Origin: Candidatus Aegiribacteria sp.
GTDB taxonomy: Bacteria > Fermentibacterota > Fermentibacteria > Fermentibacterales > JCC-6
Reading direction: 5' to 3'
DNA length: 7,086 nucleotides
NCBI GenBank assembly: GCA_030640155.1
Contig: DAOWJX010000030.1
Coordinates: forward strand, 1-7,086
A program made the position numbers and the translations under genes. The notes beneath the pieces were generated by a model. It did no database searches. It saw only the letters and a list, made by a program, of their open reading frames with translations, and was not told the DNA's origin. Below, one piece after another: positions 1-6,863 of this stretch; position 1 is the first letter of the stretch; each line of letters opens with the position of its first letter.

Positions 1-1
1 A

Positions 2-442
2 TTCAACAGGAATTTTTTCCAGATAGCCATAAGCCGTGAAAAACTACGCGCTGAAAGATACAACAGCAGAATTGGATTCCTGATTGTTGACATAGACGAT
101 TTTAAAAAGATAAATGATCTCTACGGACATCAAACAGGTGACAGAATCCTGAAGGAAGTTGCAATTTTTCTGGGTAATTCCATCAGAGAAACAGATTTCC
201 TGATTCGTTACGGAGGAGACGAATTTCTTCTTATTCTGATAGAAACAGGACTGACAGCACTAGTGGTACGGGAGAGAATTCTGGAAGATTCACAGCTTGC
301 GGAGGTAACTTCAAATATCATCGGTACCCCGGTAACACTCTCTATCGGGAATGCTCACTGGGATCCAAACACAGGTATATCAATCCGTGAAACCCTTGTT
401 GAAGCGGATAAACAGATGTACATCCACAAAAGAAGCAAATGA
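2..442 (+). CDS. Diguanylate cyclase GGDEF domain, C-terminal part (5' truncated)
   Basis: This is the last 146 residues of a protein whose start lies left of the window. GGDEF-domain enzymes condense two GTP into cyclic di-GMP, a second messenger controlling motility, biofilm and surface attachment. The visible part is nearly a complete catalytic domain. The substrate and metal-binding stretch VDIDDFKKINDLYGHQTGD is at residues 29-47, and an intact RYGGDEF signature is at 69-75. VTLSIG is at 111-116 and the terminal ADKQMY helix at 135-140. An RETD motif (62-65) sits exactly five residues before GGDEF, the usual position of the RxxD product-inhibition I-site. The enzyme is therefore predicted to be active and feedback-inhibited. 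The reading frame ends in TGA right after the domain, so any sensor domain must be N-terminal and is not seen. It converges on mazG with a 15-bp gap. Confidence 0.93.
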   Translation, partial: FNRNFFQIAISREKLRAERYNSRIGFLIVDIDDFKKINDLYGHQTGDRILKEVAIFLGNSIRETDFLIRYGGDEFLLILIETGLTALVVRERILEDSQLAEVTSNIIGTPVTLSIGNAHWDPNTGISIRETLVEADKQMYIHKRSK

Positions 443-457
443 ATGAGGGGGAACCTG

Positions 458-1237
458 CTACAGGAGTTTGGCTTTCTGCCATGCGTTTTCCATCATTTCA
501 ATGTCAGACTCAGCCAGGGAGAAGCCTGATTCTGCCAGAATTCTCTCCATTTTAGTGAACCTTTTCATAAACTTTGTATTGCTCATTCTTAGAACAGCTT
601 CCGGTTCGAAACCAAGCATTCTGCAATAGTTTACTATGCTGAATAGAATATCTCCGAACTCTTTTTTCTGAGCGCCTTTATCCTCGTTTTCCATTGCAGC
701 TTCAAATTCTTTGAATTCTTCAAATATCTTGCTTTTAGCCCCGGCTGTATCAGGCCAGTCAAAACCAACCTCTGATGCTCTCTGCTGTATTCTCCAGGCT
801 GTCTGAAGAGCAGGCATGCCTGATGGAATAGAATTGAAAAAACCTTCTTCCTTCTTCTCTGATGCCTTAATTGCCTCCCACTGTTTTTCGACCTCTTCGG
901 GAGAAAGATAATCTTTGTTCTCACTAAATACATGAGGATGTCTTCGAACAAGTTTCATGGAAATACCCTTCACAACATCCTCCAGAGAGAACTTCCCGCC
1001 TTCCTCACAAATCATCGCAGACATAATTACATGCAGCAGCAGGTCTCCAAGTTCTACTCTAAGAAGATCCATGTCATTCTTTTCAATTGCGTCAGCAACC
1101 TCATATGCTTCTTCAAGCATGTAGGGACAGAGAGATTCCACTGTCTGTTTTCGATCCCAGTTGCACCCCTCAGGGCTCCTTAGCATCCTGACGATATCAA
1201 TGAGTTCGGCTATCGCATTCATGCAATTATCAGCCAT
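458..1237 (-). CDS. mazG: Nucleoside triphosphate pyrophosphohydrolase MazG
   Basis: MazG hydrolyses (d)NTPs to monophosphates and pyrophosphate in the cytoplasm, clearing abnormal nucleotides and, in some bacteria, tempering stringent-response signalling. The protein is 259 residues with the chosen start, close to the usual two-domain length. The N-terminal domain carries the metal-binding EExxE (42-46) and ELGD (62-65). The C-terminal domain repeats the pattern with EEFKE (173-177) and EFGD (193-196), so both halves keep their acidic residues. The open frame extends upstream to a GTG at 1252, but GAGGGAG at 1244-1250 lies 6 nt before the ATG at 1237, which decides the start. E. coli MazG begins at the residue matching the next Met (1222), which has no ribosome site here. 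The start overlaps the lpd stop by 8 bp (ATGGCTGA), so translation is probably coupled to lpd. Confidence 0.95.
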   Translation of the reverse strand: MADNCMNAIAELIDIVRMLRSPEGCNWDRKQTVESLCPYMLEEAYEVADAIEKNDMDLLRVELGDLLLHVIMSAMICEEGGKFSLEDVVKGISMKLVRRHPHVFSENKDYLSPEEVEKQWEAIKASEKKEEGFFNSIPSGMPALQTAWRIQQRASEVGFDWPDTAGAKSKIFEEFKEFEAAMENEDKGAQKKEFGDILFSIVNYCRMLGFEPEAVLRMSNTKFMKRFTKMERILAESGFSLAESDIEMMENAWQKAKLL

Positions 1238-2588
1238 GAATTGCTCCCTCACCGAAAGCCTCTCCGGCTTCCATGAACAGTTCAGTGAGAGTAGGATGAG
1301 GATGAATCATCAACCCGAGAGATGACGCGCTAACGCCAAGGTTAACGGCAATAACCGCTTCACCAACAAGACTGCTGGCATCAGCTCCCACAATCTGGAT
1401 GCCTACTACAGTATCATCGGATTCACGGGCAATTACCTTTATGAAACCACCTGTTTCGTTCATACTGACAGCCTTGCCATTAGCTATGTATTTGGAAATC
1501 CTGGTCTTCACAGAAATTCCTCTTCTTTCCCATTCTTCCTGGGGGGGTCCTACAATGGCGATCTCCGGATTTGTGAAAATACAACCAGGCATCATGTCGG
1601 GATTAACAGTACGTTCTCCTTTCCCAAAAAGGTGTTCGACCGCTGTCAAACCTTGAGCAGCTCCCGCATGAGCAAGTTGCCATTTACCCGTAGCATCCCC
1701 CGCTGCGTACACTCCTGGAATATTTGTCATCTGTTTATCATCCGTTACAATTCCGGATGAAGTGAATTCGATTCCCGTATCGAAAAGCCCAAGTCCTTCA
1801 AGCTTTGGTTTTCTCCCGATGGATACCAGAAGACGTTCCGCTGATATCTCAGTGCTATCCGAGAGAGTAGCAGTTATTCTGTTTTCTTCCACTTCAATCC
1901 CCTCGACGGGATTTCCTGTCAGTATCTTCACTCCTGAGCGCTGGAGGGATTTAAATACGACCTGTGTCACATCTTCATCAATACCCGGCAGAATGGAGGG
2001 CAGCATTTCAACAATCGAAATCTTTACACCAAGACTGGAAAATATAGAAGCAAACTCACAGCCGATTACACCTCCCCCGACGATTATCAGACTCTCCGGA
2101 AGTGAATCCCAGGCAAGAACATCCCGGCTCGTTTGAACTCCATCTAACGCAAAAGGACCTGGTTGAATCGGAAGTGATCCGGGAGAGAGCAGAATGCTGA
2201 AAGTCCTGAGAAGAGTATTTCCTGCAAGAACCTCATTCGGACCTTTGATGGTTCCATGCTCTCTGATGATATCAATCCCCAGATTGCTGAAATGCGCTTC
2301 AATTCCTTTTCTAAGTCGCTTTACTACGAGATCTTTCCTCCGGGCAAGTTTATCCCATGAGAATGAAAGCTCCCCCTCAAGTCCATACCGCTTTGCTGAA
2401 GCTGCATGACGAAGTAAAGATGTACTCGCTACAAGAGTCTTCGTGGGTATGCACCCCCTGTTAAGGCATGTTCCACCAAGATCTTCTTCTTCAACAACCG
2501 CTACTCGCCTTCCAAACTGTGCTGCCCTGATTGCGGGGATATAACCCGCGGGTCCTCCTCCGATAATTACAAGATCGTATGTGCTCAT
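1230..2588 (-). CDS. lpd: Dihydrolipoamide dehydrogenase (E3)
   Basis: This flavoprotein reoxidises dihydrolipoamide with NAD+ in the 2-oxoacid dehydrogenase complexes and the glycine cleavage system. At 452 residues it has normal family length. In order it shows the FAD-binding GGGPAG (10-15), the redox-active disulfide in GGTCLNRGCIPTK (C41 and C46), the NAD-binding GGGVIGCEFA (171-180), and an acidic residue (E194) typical of NAD rather than NADP preference. YAAGD (294-298) contacts FAD. HPHPTLTE near the C-terminus supplies the catalytic His-Glu pair (H431, E436), which separates it from glutathione and mercuric reductases. The ATG is preceded by AAGGAAA at good spacing. No E1, E2 or glycine-cleavage gene is in the window; the only partner is mazG downstream, so which complex it serves cannot be told. 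Lipoamide specificity is inferred from motifs. Confidence 0.94.
   Translation of the reverse strand: MSTYDLVIIGGGPAGYIPAIRAAQFGRRVAVVEEEDLGGTCLNRGCIPTKTLVASTSLLRHAASAKRYGLEGELSFSWDKLARRKDLVVKRLRKGIEAHFSNLGIDIIREHGTIKGPNEVLAGNTLLRTFSILLSPGSLPIQPGPFALDGVQTSRDVLAWDSLPESLIIVGGGVIGCEFASIFSSLGVKISIVEMLPSILPGIDEDVTQVVFKSLQRSGVKILTGNPVEGIEVEENRITATLSDSTEISAERLLVSIGRKPKLEGLGLFDTGIEFTSSGIVTDDKQMTNIPGVYAAGDATGKWQLAHAGAAQGLTAVEHLFGKGERTVNPDMMPGCIFTNPEIAIVGPPQEEWERRGISVKTRISKYIANGKAVSMNETGGFIKVIARESDDTVVGIQIVGADASSLVGEAVIAVNLGVSASSLGLMIHPHPTLTELFMEAGEAFGEGAIHG
1244..1250 (-). promoter_or_regulatory. Ribosome binding site deciding the mazG start
   Basis: The minus strand reads GAGGGAG with a 6-nt spacer before ATG at 1237. 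It lies inside the lpd coding end and immediately follows the competing upstream GTG (1250-1252), so it favours the shorter 259-residue MazG. Confidence 0.7.
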
Positions 2589-2621
2589 AGGATTTCCTTC
2601 TTAATGTTGACAATGTCTGAT

Positions 2622-2650
2622 GTGACGATTCATCGAACTGGAAATATGAT
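2622..2650 (+). promoter_or_regulatory. Candidate sigma70-type promoter for the TPR gene
   Basis: TATGAT at 2645-2650 matches the -10 consensus at 5 of 6 positions, and GTGACG at 2622-2627 matches the -35 at 4 of 6, with a 17-bp spacer. Transcription would start about 2657, leaving a leader of roughly 26 nt before the ATG at 2683. It lies in the divergent lpd/TPR intergenic region. No equally good promoter was found for lpd on the other strand. This is pattern matching only. Confidence 0.35.
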
Positions 2651-2682
2651 AAGGCATATTCTCGGGAAAGGGTAGGCTGAAC

Positions 2683-3417
2683 ATGTGCATTATTTTGATT
2701 CTGAGTCTGTTCTCTCAATCCATTAATATCGATGAACTGTCTGCACAGCTTCATCTTGATACAGGCAATGCTTACCTCAGTCAGGGGTTGCTGGGACAAG
2801 CTGAAGAGGAATTCCTTCATGCACTGGAGCTCAGTGAAGACTGCTATTCAGCTCTTCTTGGTCTTGGCAAGGTTCATCTCGTAAGATCCTCATGGAACAG
2901 ATCAGAAGAATATTACAGGCAGTACATTGAAGCCTGCCCTGAGGATTACCGCGGGTATTATGAACTTTCAAACCTATTACTCATTATCAACACTCCCGAA
3001 CGCGCATTGATTATGGCTGACAGTGCATTTCTCAGGGCGCCAACCAATCCTGAGATATGGCTGCTCAGCGGAAAGACAGAACTCGCTGCCGGAGACACAG
3101 CATCTGCGGAAATGTGGTTCATTAAGAATCTGCAGACTCCGGGGTCAATAGGAATAGAATCACTTATCCTACTGGCATCTGTCTATAGATGCACTTCACG
3201 CGGAGCTGAAGCACGAGAGCTTCTTCTCCCGTTAGCAGGTTCAGGATATGCTCCAGCCTACTGGGGTCTGGTTCAGGTATATCTGATCTGGGATGATTAC
3301 ATGCGAGCAGTAGATGCAATAAATAATTATCTGCTCCTGTCACCAGATGGGCCGTACGCTGATTCAGCATTTCTGGTCCTTGAAGAACTGGGGGAATCCG
3401 GAGCCTATATGCACTGA
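2683..3417 (+). CDS. Tetratricopeptide-repeat protein, probably exported or membrane-anchored
   Basis: The 244-residue protein is built almost wholly of TPR helical hairpins, which act as protein-protein interaction scaffolds. Six roughly 34-residue units can be laid out at about 23-56, 57-90, 91-124, 125-158, 159-189 and 190-223. They show characteristic features such as GNAYLSQGLLGQAEEEF, GLGKVHLVR and a Pro at unit ends (EACPED, RAPTNPE, LLSPDGP). The N-terminus (MCIILILSLFSQS) is a short hydrophobic segment without a clear basic n-region, so export or anchoring is possible but uncertain. No alternative ATG/GTG/TTG start exists upstream before an in-frame stop. The start follows AAAGGGTAGG, a modest ribosome site. 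It is the first gene of a plus-strand pair with the DUF4282-like gene 68 bp downstream. The binding partner is unknown. Confidence 0.85.
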   Translation: MCIILILSLFSQSINIDELSAQLHLDTGNAYLSQGLLGQAEEEFLHALELSEDCYSALLGLGKVHLVRSSWNRSEEYYRQYIEACPEDYRGYYELSNLLLIINTPERALIMADSAFLRAPTNPEIWLLSGKTELAAGDTASAEMWFIKNLQTPGSIGIESLILLASVYRCTSRGAEARELLLPLAGSGYAPAYWGLVQVYLIWDDYMRAVDAINNYLLLSPDGPYADSAFLVLEELGESGAYMH

Positions 3418-3441
3418 CAGATGAATATCATGTAAATGTAT

Positions 3442-3461
3442 GTATTGTATACGTGTAATAC
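3442..3461 (+). promoter_or_regulatory. Imperfect palindrome GTATT-N10-AATAC upstream of the DUF4282-like gene
   Basis: In the 68-bp gap between the TPR gene and the DUF4282-like gene, 5-bp arms GTATT and AATAC flank a 10-bp centre containing GTATAC. It ends 24 bp before the ATG and the surroundings are AT-rich. It could be an operator or part of a promoter for the second gene, or chance. Confidence 0.2.
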
Positions 3462-3485
3462 GTCTCTGACAGGAAAGGAACAGTA

Positions 3486-3788
3486 ATGGAAAACAAAGGC
3501 TTCTTCGGTTCTCTGTTCGATTTCTCTTTCGAGAGTTTCGTTTTTCCGAAAGTAATAAGCTTTATCTACGCTGTTATTGTTGTGCTTCTGGGAATCGGCT
3601 ATCTGGGTTTAATCGTTTTCGCCTTTACCCAGGGATCAACAGCAGTTGTGGGTGCTATCATTCTGGGTCCTGTTGTCCTGATCCTTTATCTGATCATGAT
3701 TCGCGCCTGGATGGAAGTAGCCATTGTCATGTTCAGAATCTACGATAATACAGACAAGATTGTGGAGATGAAGAAGCAGGATCACTGA
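3486..3788 (+). CDS. DUF4282-like small inner-membrane protein
   Basis: This 100-residue protein resembles the DUF4282 family of small bacterial membrane proteins with no assigned function. The N-terminus GFFGSLFDFSFESFVFPKVI is typical of the family. It is followed by two hydrophobic segments at about 23-48 and 52-73, then a conserved-looking amphipathic stretch with RAWMEVAIVMFRIYDNTDKIVEM and a charged end (KKQDH). AAGGAA at 3475-3480 lies 5 nt before the ATG, so the start is firm. It follows the TPR gene on the same strand, which may mean shared expression and perhaps contact between the TPR scaffold and the membrane; that is inference. Its last 7 bp overlap the end of the convergent UPF0104-type gene. 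Family recognition is from memory of the sequence pattern. Confidence 0.8.
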   Translation: MENKGFFGSLFDFSFESFVFPKVISFIYAVIVVLLGIGYLGLIVFAFTQGSTAVVGAIILGPVVLILYLIMIRAWMEVAIVMFRIYDNTDKIVEMKKQDH

Positions 3789-4732
3789 TCCCCTGAAGTC
3801 TTCTGCACCTGTTTGTTGCTACCCCACCAGATCAAGGCTGCCACAAACGCCAGAGCTTCACCAAGTGTGATCCATAATCTGGCTGCAATCGATACAAGTG
3901 ATGCCTGTCCGGGCTCTCCGGACGTGACAACAATTCCGATAAGCCAGACCAGAGATATTTCCCGGATACCAAGCCCTCCGGGGGAAAACACCGCAAGAAA
4001 TCCTATCCCGACAGCGGTGGGCAGGAGAAAGGCTCCTGGGAAAAAGGGCAGATCCATTCCAAAACTTCTTGCCAGGAAAACAAATGCAATCCCCTGGAGC
4101 AGGAAGACAAGCAGATAGACAGGCAGAAGTTTCAGAACGCTGGCAAATCCCGGGTCCTGTATGTCAATATCCTTTCCGGTAACAGAACTGATAATTTTCA
4201 GCAATTTTCTGAATGCGCCGGGATGCGCTGTGAATAGAACCACGCCCGCTACAGCCAGAACAATCAGAACACTGAGTGTTGTTCCCATCCCGATCTTACC
4301 CGCAGCGAGTGGAATAACAGGAAGAGATACAAGGAGACAGCCTGCAATAATGAAAAGGCTCTCAAGAATAAGTGCATGGCCCGTCCTGGCGGCGGATATA
4401 CCTATTTTCTTAGACAGTCCAATCTTTCCCACTGCACCCCAGACCTTTCCTGGAATGTATTTCCCTACCTGAGCAAGGAAATGGATATTGAAAGCCTGTC
4501 TGAATGAGATTCTGGCTCCAGCTACACCGCAGACAAGCATCCATGACCAGGCTGCAGCCAGCAGATGCAGTACCATCAACAGAAATGAAAGGATGAACAG
4601 GACCGGATTGAAGGAGAGAAGATTCTCAAATCCTCCAGCTTCAGCGGCTCCTTTAAGGAAAGAATCTACAAGGTAATAGAGAGCAGCAGCCGTAAGGATA
4701 AGCCCGATAATATTAAAGATGATTTTCTTCAC
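3782..4732 (-). CDS. Integral membrane protein, LPG_synthase_TM / UPF0104 (AglD-MprF flippase-like) family
   Basis: The 316-residue protein has about eight or nine hydrophobic membrane segments, clear at roughly 5-25, 43-68, 119-140, 150-168, 202-222, 228-248, 258-272 and 285-303. Two stretches characteristic of the family are present: GKYIPGKVW (90-98) and SPGGLGIRE (250-258). Relatives include the N-terminal flippase part of MprF and AglD-linked proteins, thought to move or handle lipids, but many members are uncharacterised. There is no C-terminal aminoacyl-transferase domain, so it is not a complete lysyl-phosphatidylglycerol synthase. The start is GTG at 4732, with AAGGAG 6 nt upstream. 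The GTG overlaps the stop of the preceding gene as GTGA, indicating translational coupling. It is the last gene of the hflX operon and its 3' end overlaps the DUF4282-like gene by 7 bp. Confidence 0.88.
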   Translation of the reverse strand: MKKIIFNIIGLILTAAALYYLVDSFLKGAAEAGGFENLLSFNPVLFILSFLLMVLHLLAAAWSWMLVCGVAGARISFRQAFNIHFLAQVGKYIPGKVWGAVGKIGLSKKIGISAARTGHALILESLFIIAGCLLVSLPVIPLAAGKIGMGTTLSVLIVLAVAGVVLFTAHPGAFRKLLKIISSVTGKDIDIQDPGFASVLKLLPVYLLVFLLQGIAFVFLARSFGMDLPFFPGAFLLPTAVGIGFLAVFSPGGLGIREISLVWLIGIVVTSGEPGQASLVSIAARLWITLGEALAFVAALIWWGSNKQVQKTSGDQ

Positions 4733-5112
4733 TGACCTCTCCTTCTTCCACTCAGATAAAGCAATCCTGAACCGGCCACCAGTAAAATAGCGATTGTCGG
4801 AATAAGAACAGGGGCAGCGGTACGAGCCGCCTCTGATATATTACAATCGCACACGAACAGCATCGCCATGAACAATCTGTCCTGTGGGCTTAGTTCATCA
4901 GCAGGTATTCTCCGCATAATCTCTAATGCTGGTTTATCTCTTCTTAGAGCATGCAGTGTTTCTGCAAGCTCTACTGCTACTGCCCAATCCGTAGAATCAG
5001 TCTGATAGCTGCATTCAAGCGTACGGAGATTCTCAAGATGAATCCTGTCATCAGAATTCATCCCGTCCTTTTGAATGAATATCAGAAGAAATGGAATAAT
5101 CAAGCGTGTCAT
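4729..5112 (-). CDS. Unrecognised small protein with a membrane segment at each end
   Basis: No family is recognised. With the ATG at 5112 the product is 127 residues. It has a basic-hydrophobic N-terminus (MTRLIIPFLLIFIQ, residues 1-14) that looks like a signal peptide or anchor. A charged helical middle (about 20-97) includes a TPR-like pair, WAVAVELAETLHALRRDKPALEIMRRIP. A C-terminal membrane segment (about 101-120) is followed by a basic SGRRRGQ tail. The expected topology is an exported middle domain tethered by the C-terminal helix. A TTG at 5127 would add five residues and overlap the upstream gene by 8 bp; the ATG is preferred because it places Arg just before the hydrophobic stretch and follows GAAGAG, though that ribosome site is weak. 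It lies 7 bp after the upstream stop and is coupled by GTGA to the UPF0104-type gene, its likely functional partner. Confidence 0.72.
   Translation of the reverse strand: MTRLIIPFLLIFIQKDGMNSDDRIHLENLRTLECSYQTDSTDWAVAVELAETLHALRRDKPALEIMRRIPADELSPQDRLFMAMLFVCDCNISEAARTAAPVLIPTIAILLVAGSGLLYLSGRRRGQ
4739..4744 (-). promoter_or_regulatory. Ribosome binding site for the UPF0104-type gene
   Basis: AAGGAG on the minus strand sits 6 nt before the GTG at 4732, inside the end of the upstream gene. It supports the non-ATG start and the 4-bp GTGA coupling. Confidence 0.7.
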
Positions 5113-5119
5113 TAACTCT

Positions 5120-5569
5120 TCAGTCAAGTATGCTCAATTTGGCTCCCGATTTCTTGCTGGACGCCTTGCTGTTGCGAGAGAAGACACTTGATTCGAAATG
5201 CGGAAGACATGCGGTATCCAACAGCATTTCAAGGAGATCATCGGAAGAAACATCGGGCTGCAGAAAAATATCAATCAATCTCTCCTTGAAAATATCAAGC
5301 CTTTCGTCCTCCGGACTGGAGGAATCCTCAATCCAGCGTTTGGGATACTCAAGCATGGCCAGCATTCTTCTTGCGGTTAGATCCTGCTTCATGGTCGAAT
5401 CCCAGAAAGATTTTGCCTCCTTCGTGGTAATCAGCTCAAGAAGCTGACTCGAAAGCGTACTCTTTGATATCAGATTACTTGAGTAAAGATTATGCAGACT
5501 TTCTAATCTACTCTGAAGATTATTTTTCAGTTTATCCGGATCAATTCCCGCAGCCATGTTCAACCCCAC
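5120..5569 (-). CDS. Unrecognised helical cytoplasmic protein downstream of hflX
   Basis: No family is recognised. The 149-residue product is predicted soluble and largely alpha-helical, with many Leu, Lys, Glu and Asp and no membrane segment. Heptad-like stretches include KLKNNLQSRLESLHNLY near the start, RLDIFKERLIDIFLQP in the second half and LLEMLLDTA after it. It ends in a Ser/Lys-rich, probably disordered tail (SRNSKASSKKSGAKLS). The start is taken as GTG at 5569 because AGGA (5576-5579) lies 6 nt upstream. The alternative is ATG at 5557, giving 145 residues, with only GGGG in front. It begins 19 bp after the hflX stop and is followed after 7 bp by the small membrane protein gene, so it is surely co-transcribed with both. 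A role connected to HflX or to the membrane proteins is only inferred from position. Confidence 0.75.
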   Translation of the reverse strand: MGLNMAAGIDPDKLKNNLQSRLESLHNLYSSNLISKSTLSSQLLELITTKEAKSFWDSTMKQDLTARRMLAMLEYPKRWIEDSSSPEDERLDIFKERLIDIFLQPDVSSDDLLEMLLDTACLPHFESSVFSRNSKASSKKSGAKLSILD

Positions 5570-5575
5570 TCTTTT

Positions 5576-5579
5576 TCCT
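5576..5579 (-). promoter_or_regulatory. Ribosome binding site supporting a GTG start at 5569
   Basis: AGGA on the minus strand with a 6-nt spacer to GTG lies in the 19-bp gap after hflX. It is why the longer form of the helical protein is preferred over the ATG at 5557. Confidence 0.5.
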
Positions 5580-5588
5580 GAAATTCTC

Positions 5589-6863
5589 CTAATAAGGTGG
5601 TGCGTCCAGTCGAGAAAAACTTCGGAGCTTATTAGTTCTCTTCAGCTTGCCAATGACAGAATTATACCCCCTCAGAGCCCCACCGAGAACATTTACAGAA
5701 CCGTCGGAACCTTTAATAACATTTCTCACAACACAGTTATTGTAAAGCCAGTGCATGATACTATCATGATGCTGTTCAAGAACAAGCTCAAACCAATCCA
5801 GTGATTGATCTCTATGATTGACAATACTCTGAAGGAGATCATCAAATCCTTCATTTTCAAATGCAGATACCGCTACTCCTGTTCTGGGTTTTCTGTAGTC
5901 ATCTACTGCATCGCATTTTGTCCAAACAGTCAATCTCGGTACCGAAGCATTAACTCCAATTCTATCAAGAGTTTTCCTGACCGTTTCAAAATGTCTGATT
6001 CTGAAATCGCTGGACCTGTCAATTGCTACAAGCAGCAGATCAGCTTTTCTTGCCACATCCAGCGTTGTATGAAAACTGGCTACAAGAGTTTCAGGAAGCC
6101 TTTCAATGAAACCAACAGTGTCAGAGATAAGTACTTCTGAGCCATCGGGTAATTTAAGTCGTCTGGATGTAGTATCGAGAGTAGCGAAAGGTCTGTCTGC
6201 AACATATACACCTGAATCGCATAGTGTATTGAGCAGCGTACTCTTTCCAGCGTTCGTATAACCGACAATGGTGATATTGAACATCTTCCGTCGTCTTGCC
6301 GAGACGACTTGCCATCGGGATTCTACTTCTGAAATCTTCTCTTCCAGTAAGGATATTCTGGATCTGGCTCTTCTACGATCTATCTCCAGCTGTGTTTCTC
6401 CCGGACCTCTGGTTCCGATTCCTGCTCCAAGTCTGGAGAAATGGTGCCACATGCCTGTAAGTCTTGGAAGGGCATACTTCAGCTGAGCAAGTTCGATCTG
6501 AAGCTTTGCTTCCTTTGAACGAGCCTGTCCGGCAAAAATGGCGAGAATCAGTTCAGTGCGATCAATAACCTTGCAATTGGTTGTCTCCTCAAGTCGAGAT
6601 ACTTGACCTGGAGTGAGATTGTGATCGAATACAATGGTGGAGATGCCTTCACGCTCAGATACTTCTTTAATTTCTGCGGTTTTGCCTTTACCAAAGAACA
6701 GTTTTGGGTCGGGAGAATCCCTCTTCTGTGATATCTCCACTACAACTGTACCGCCCGCGGAATTGATCAGAGAGAGCATTTCCTGAGGAGGACCGATCTC
6801 TTTGGACTCGCTACCTGTATACAAACGAGCTAGAAGAACCCTTTCAAGGTTGTTTCTATGCAT
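5589..6863 (-). CDS. hflX: Ribosome-associated GTPase HflX
   Basis: HflX is a GTPase that binds the ribosome and, in studied bacteria, splits stalled or stress-arrested 70S ribosomes. The 424-residue protein has normal length. The N-terminal HflX domain shows LFFGKGKTAEI (55-65) and VFDHNLTPGQ (78-87). It also has VIDRTELIL (99-107) and the glycine-rich GTRGPGETQLEIDRRR (150-165) that defines the family. A helical linker leads to the G domain: P-loop GYTNAGKST (201-209), switch region FATLDTTSRR (226-235), G3 DTVG (248-251), G4 TKCD (315-318) and G5 SAFENEG (333-339). The G4 motif has Thr where NKxD is usual. A C-terminal domain of about 70 residues follows. The ATG at 6863 is the only start available upstream of the conserved domain, yet no good Shine-Dalgarno is seen, so it may depend on translation of the gene 32 nt upstream. 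Confidence 0.96.
   Translation of the reverse strand: MHRNNLERVLLARLYTGSESKEIGPPQEMLSLINSAGGTVVVEISQKRDSPDPKLFFGKGKTAEIKEVSEREGISTIVFDHNLTPGQVSRLEETTNCKVIDRTELILAIFAGQARSKEAKLQIELAQLKYALPRLTGMWHHFSRLGAGIGTRGPGETQLEIDRRRARSRISLLEEKISEVESRWQVVSARRRKMFNITIVGYTNAGKSTLLNTLCDSGVYVADRPFATLDTTSRRLKLPDGSEVLISDTVGFIERLPETLVASFHTTLDVARKADLLLVAIDRSSDFRIRHFETVRKTLDRIGVNASVPRLTVWTKCDAVDDYRKPRTGVAVSAFENEGFDDLLQSIVNHRDQSLDWFELVLEQHHDSIMHWLYNNCVVRNVIKGSDGSVNVLGGALRGYNSVIGKLKRTNKLRSFSRLDAPPY

Noticed and set aside
454..464. Terminator hairpin CCTG-CTA-CAGG between the GGDEF gene and mazG
   Set aside because: A 4-bp stem with no T-tract on either side is too weak to call a terminator.
1762..2136. Plus-strand open frame of 124 codons
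   Set aside because: It lies entirely opposite lpd, whose NAD-binding domain is intact; Ser/Pro-rich shadow translation.
2607..2612. Perfect TTGACA as a -35 box
   Set aside because: The only good -10 (TATGAT, 2645-2650) is 32 bp away, and nothing -10-like lies 16-18 bp downstream.
2491..2820. Minus-strand open frame of 109 codons spanning the divergent region
   Set aside because: It overlaps both the lpd N-terminus in another frame and the TPR gene start, with no family resemblance.
3782..3788. Terminator between the convergent DUF4282-like and UPF0104-type genes
   Set aside because: The two coding regions overlap by 7 bp and no stem with a T-run is visible there.
3782..4732. Full MprF (lysyl-phosphatidylglycerol synthase)
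   Set aside because: Only the membrane flippase-like part is present; the C-terminal aminoacyl-transferase domain is missing at 316 residues.
5805..6140. Plus-strand open frame of 111 codons
   Set aside because: It is antisense to the conserved HflX G domain, shows no recognisable domain, and its composition is that of a shadow frame.
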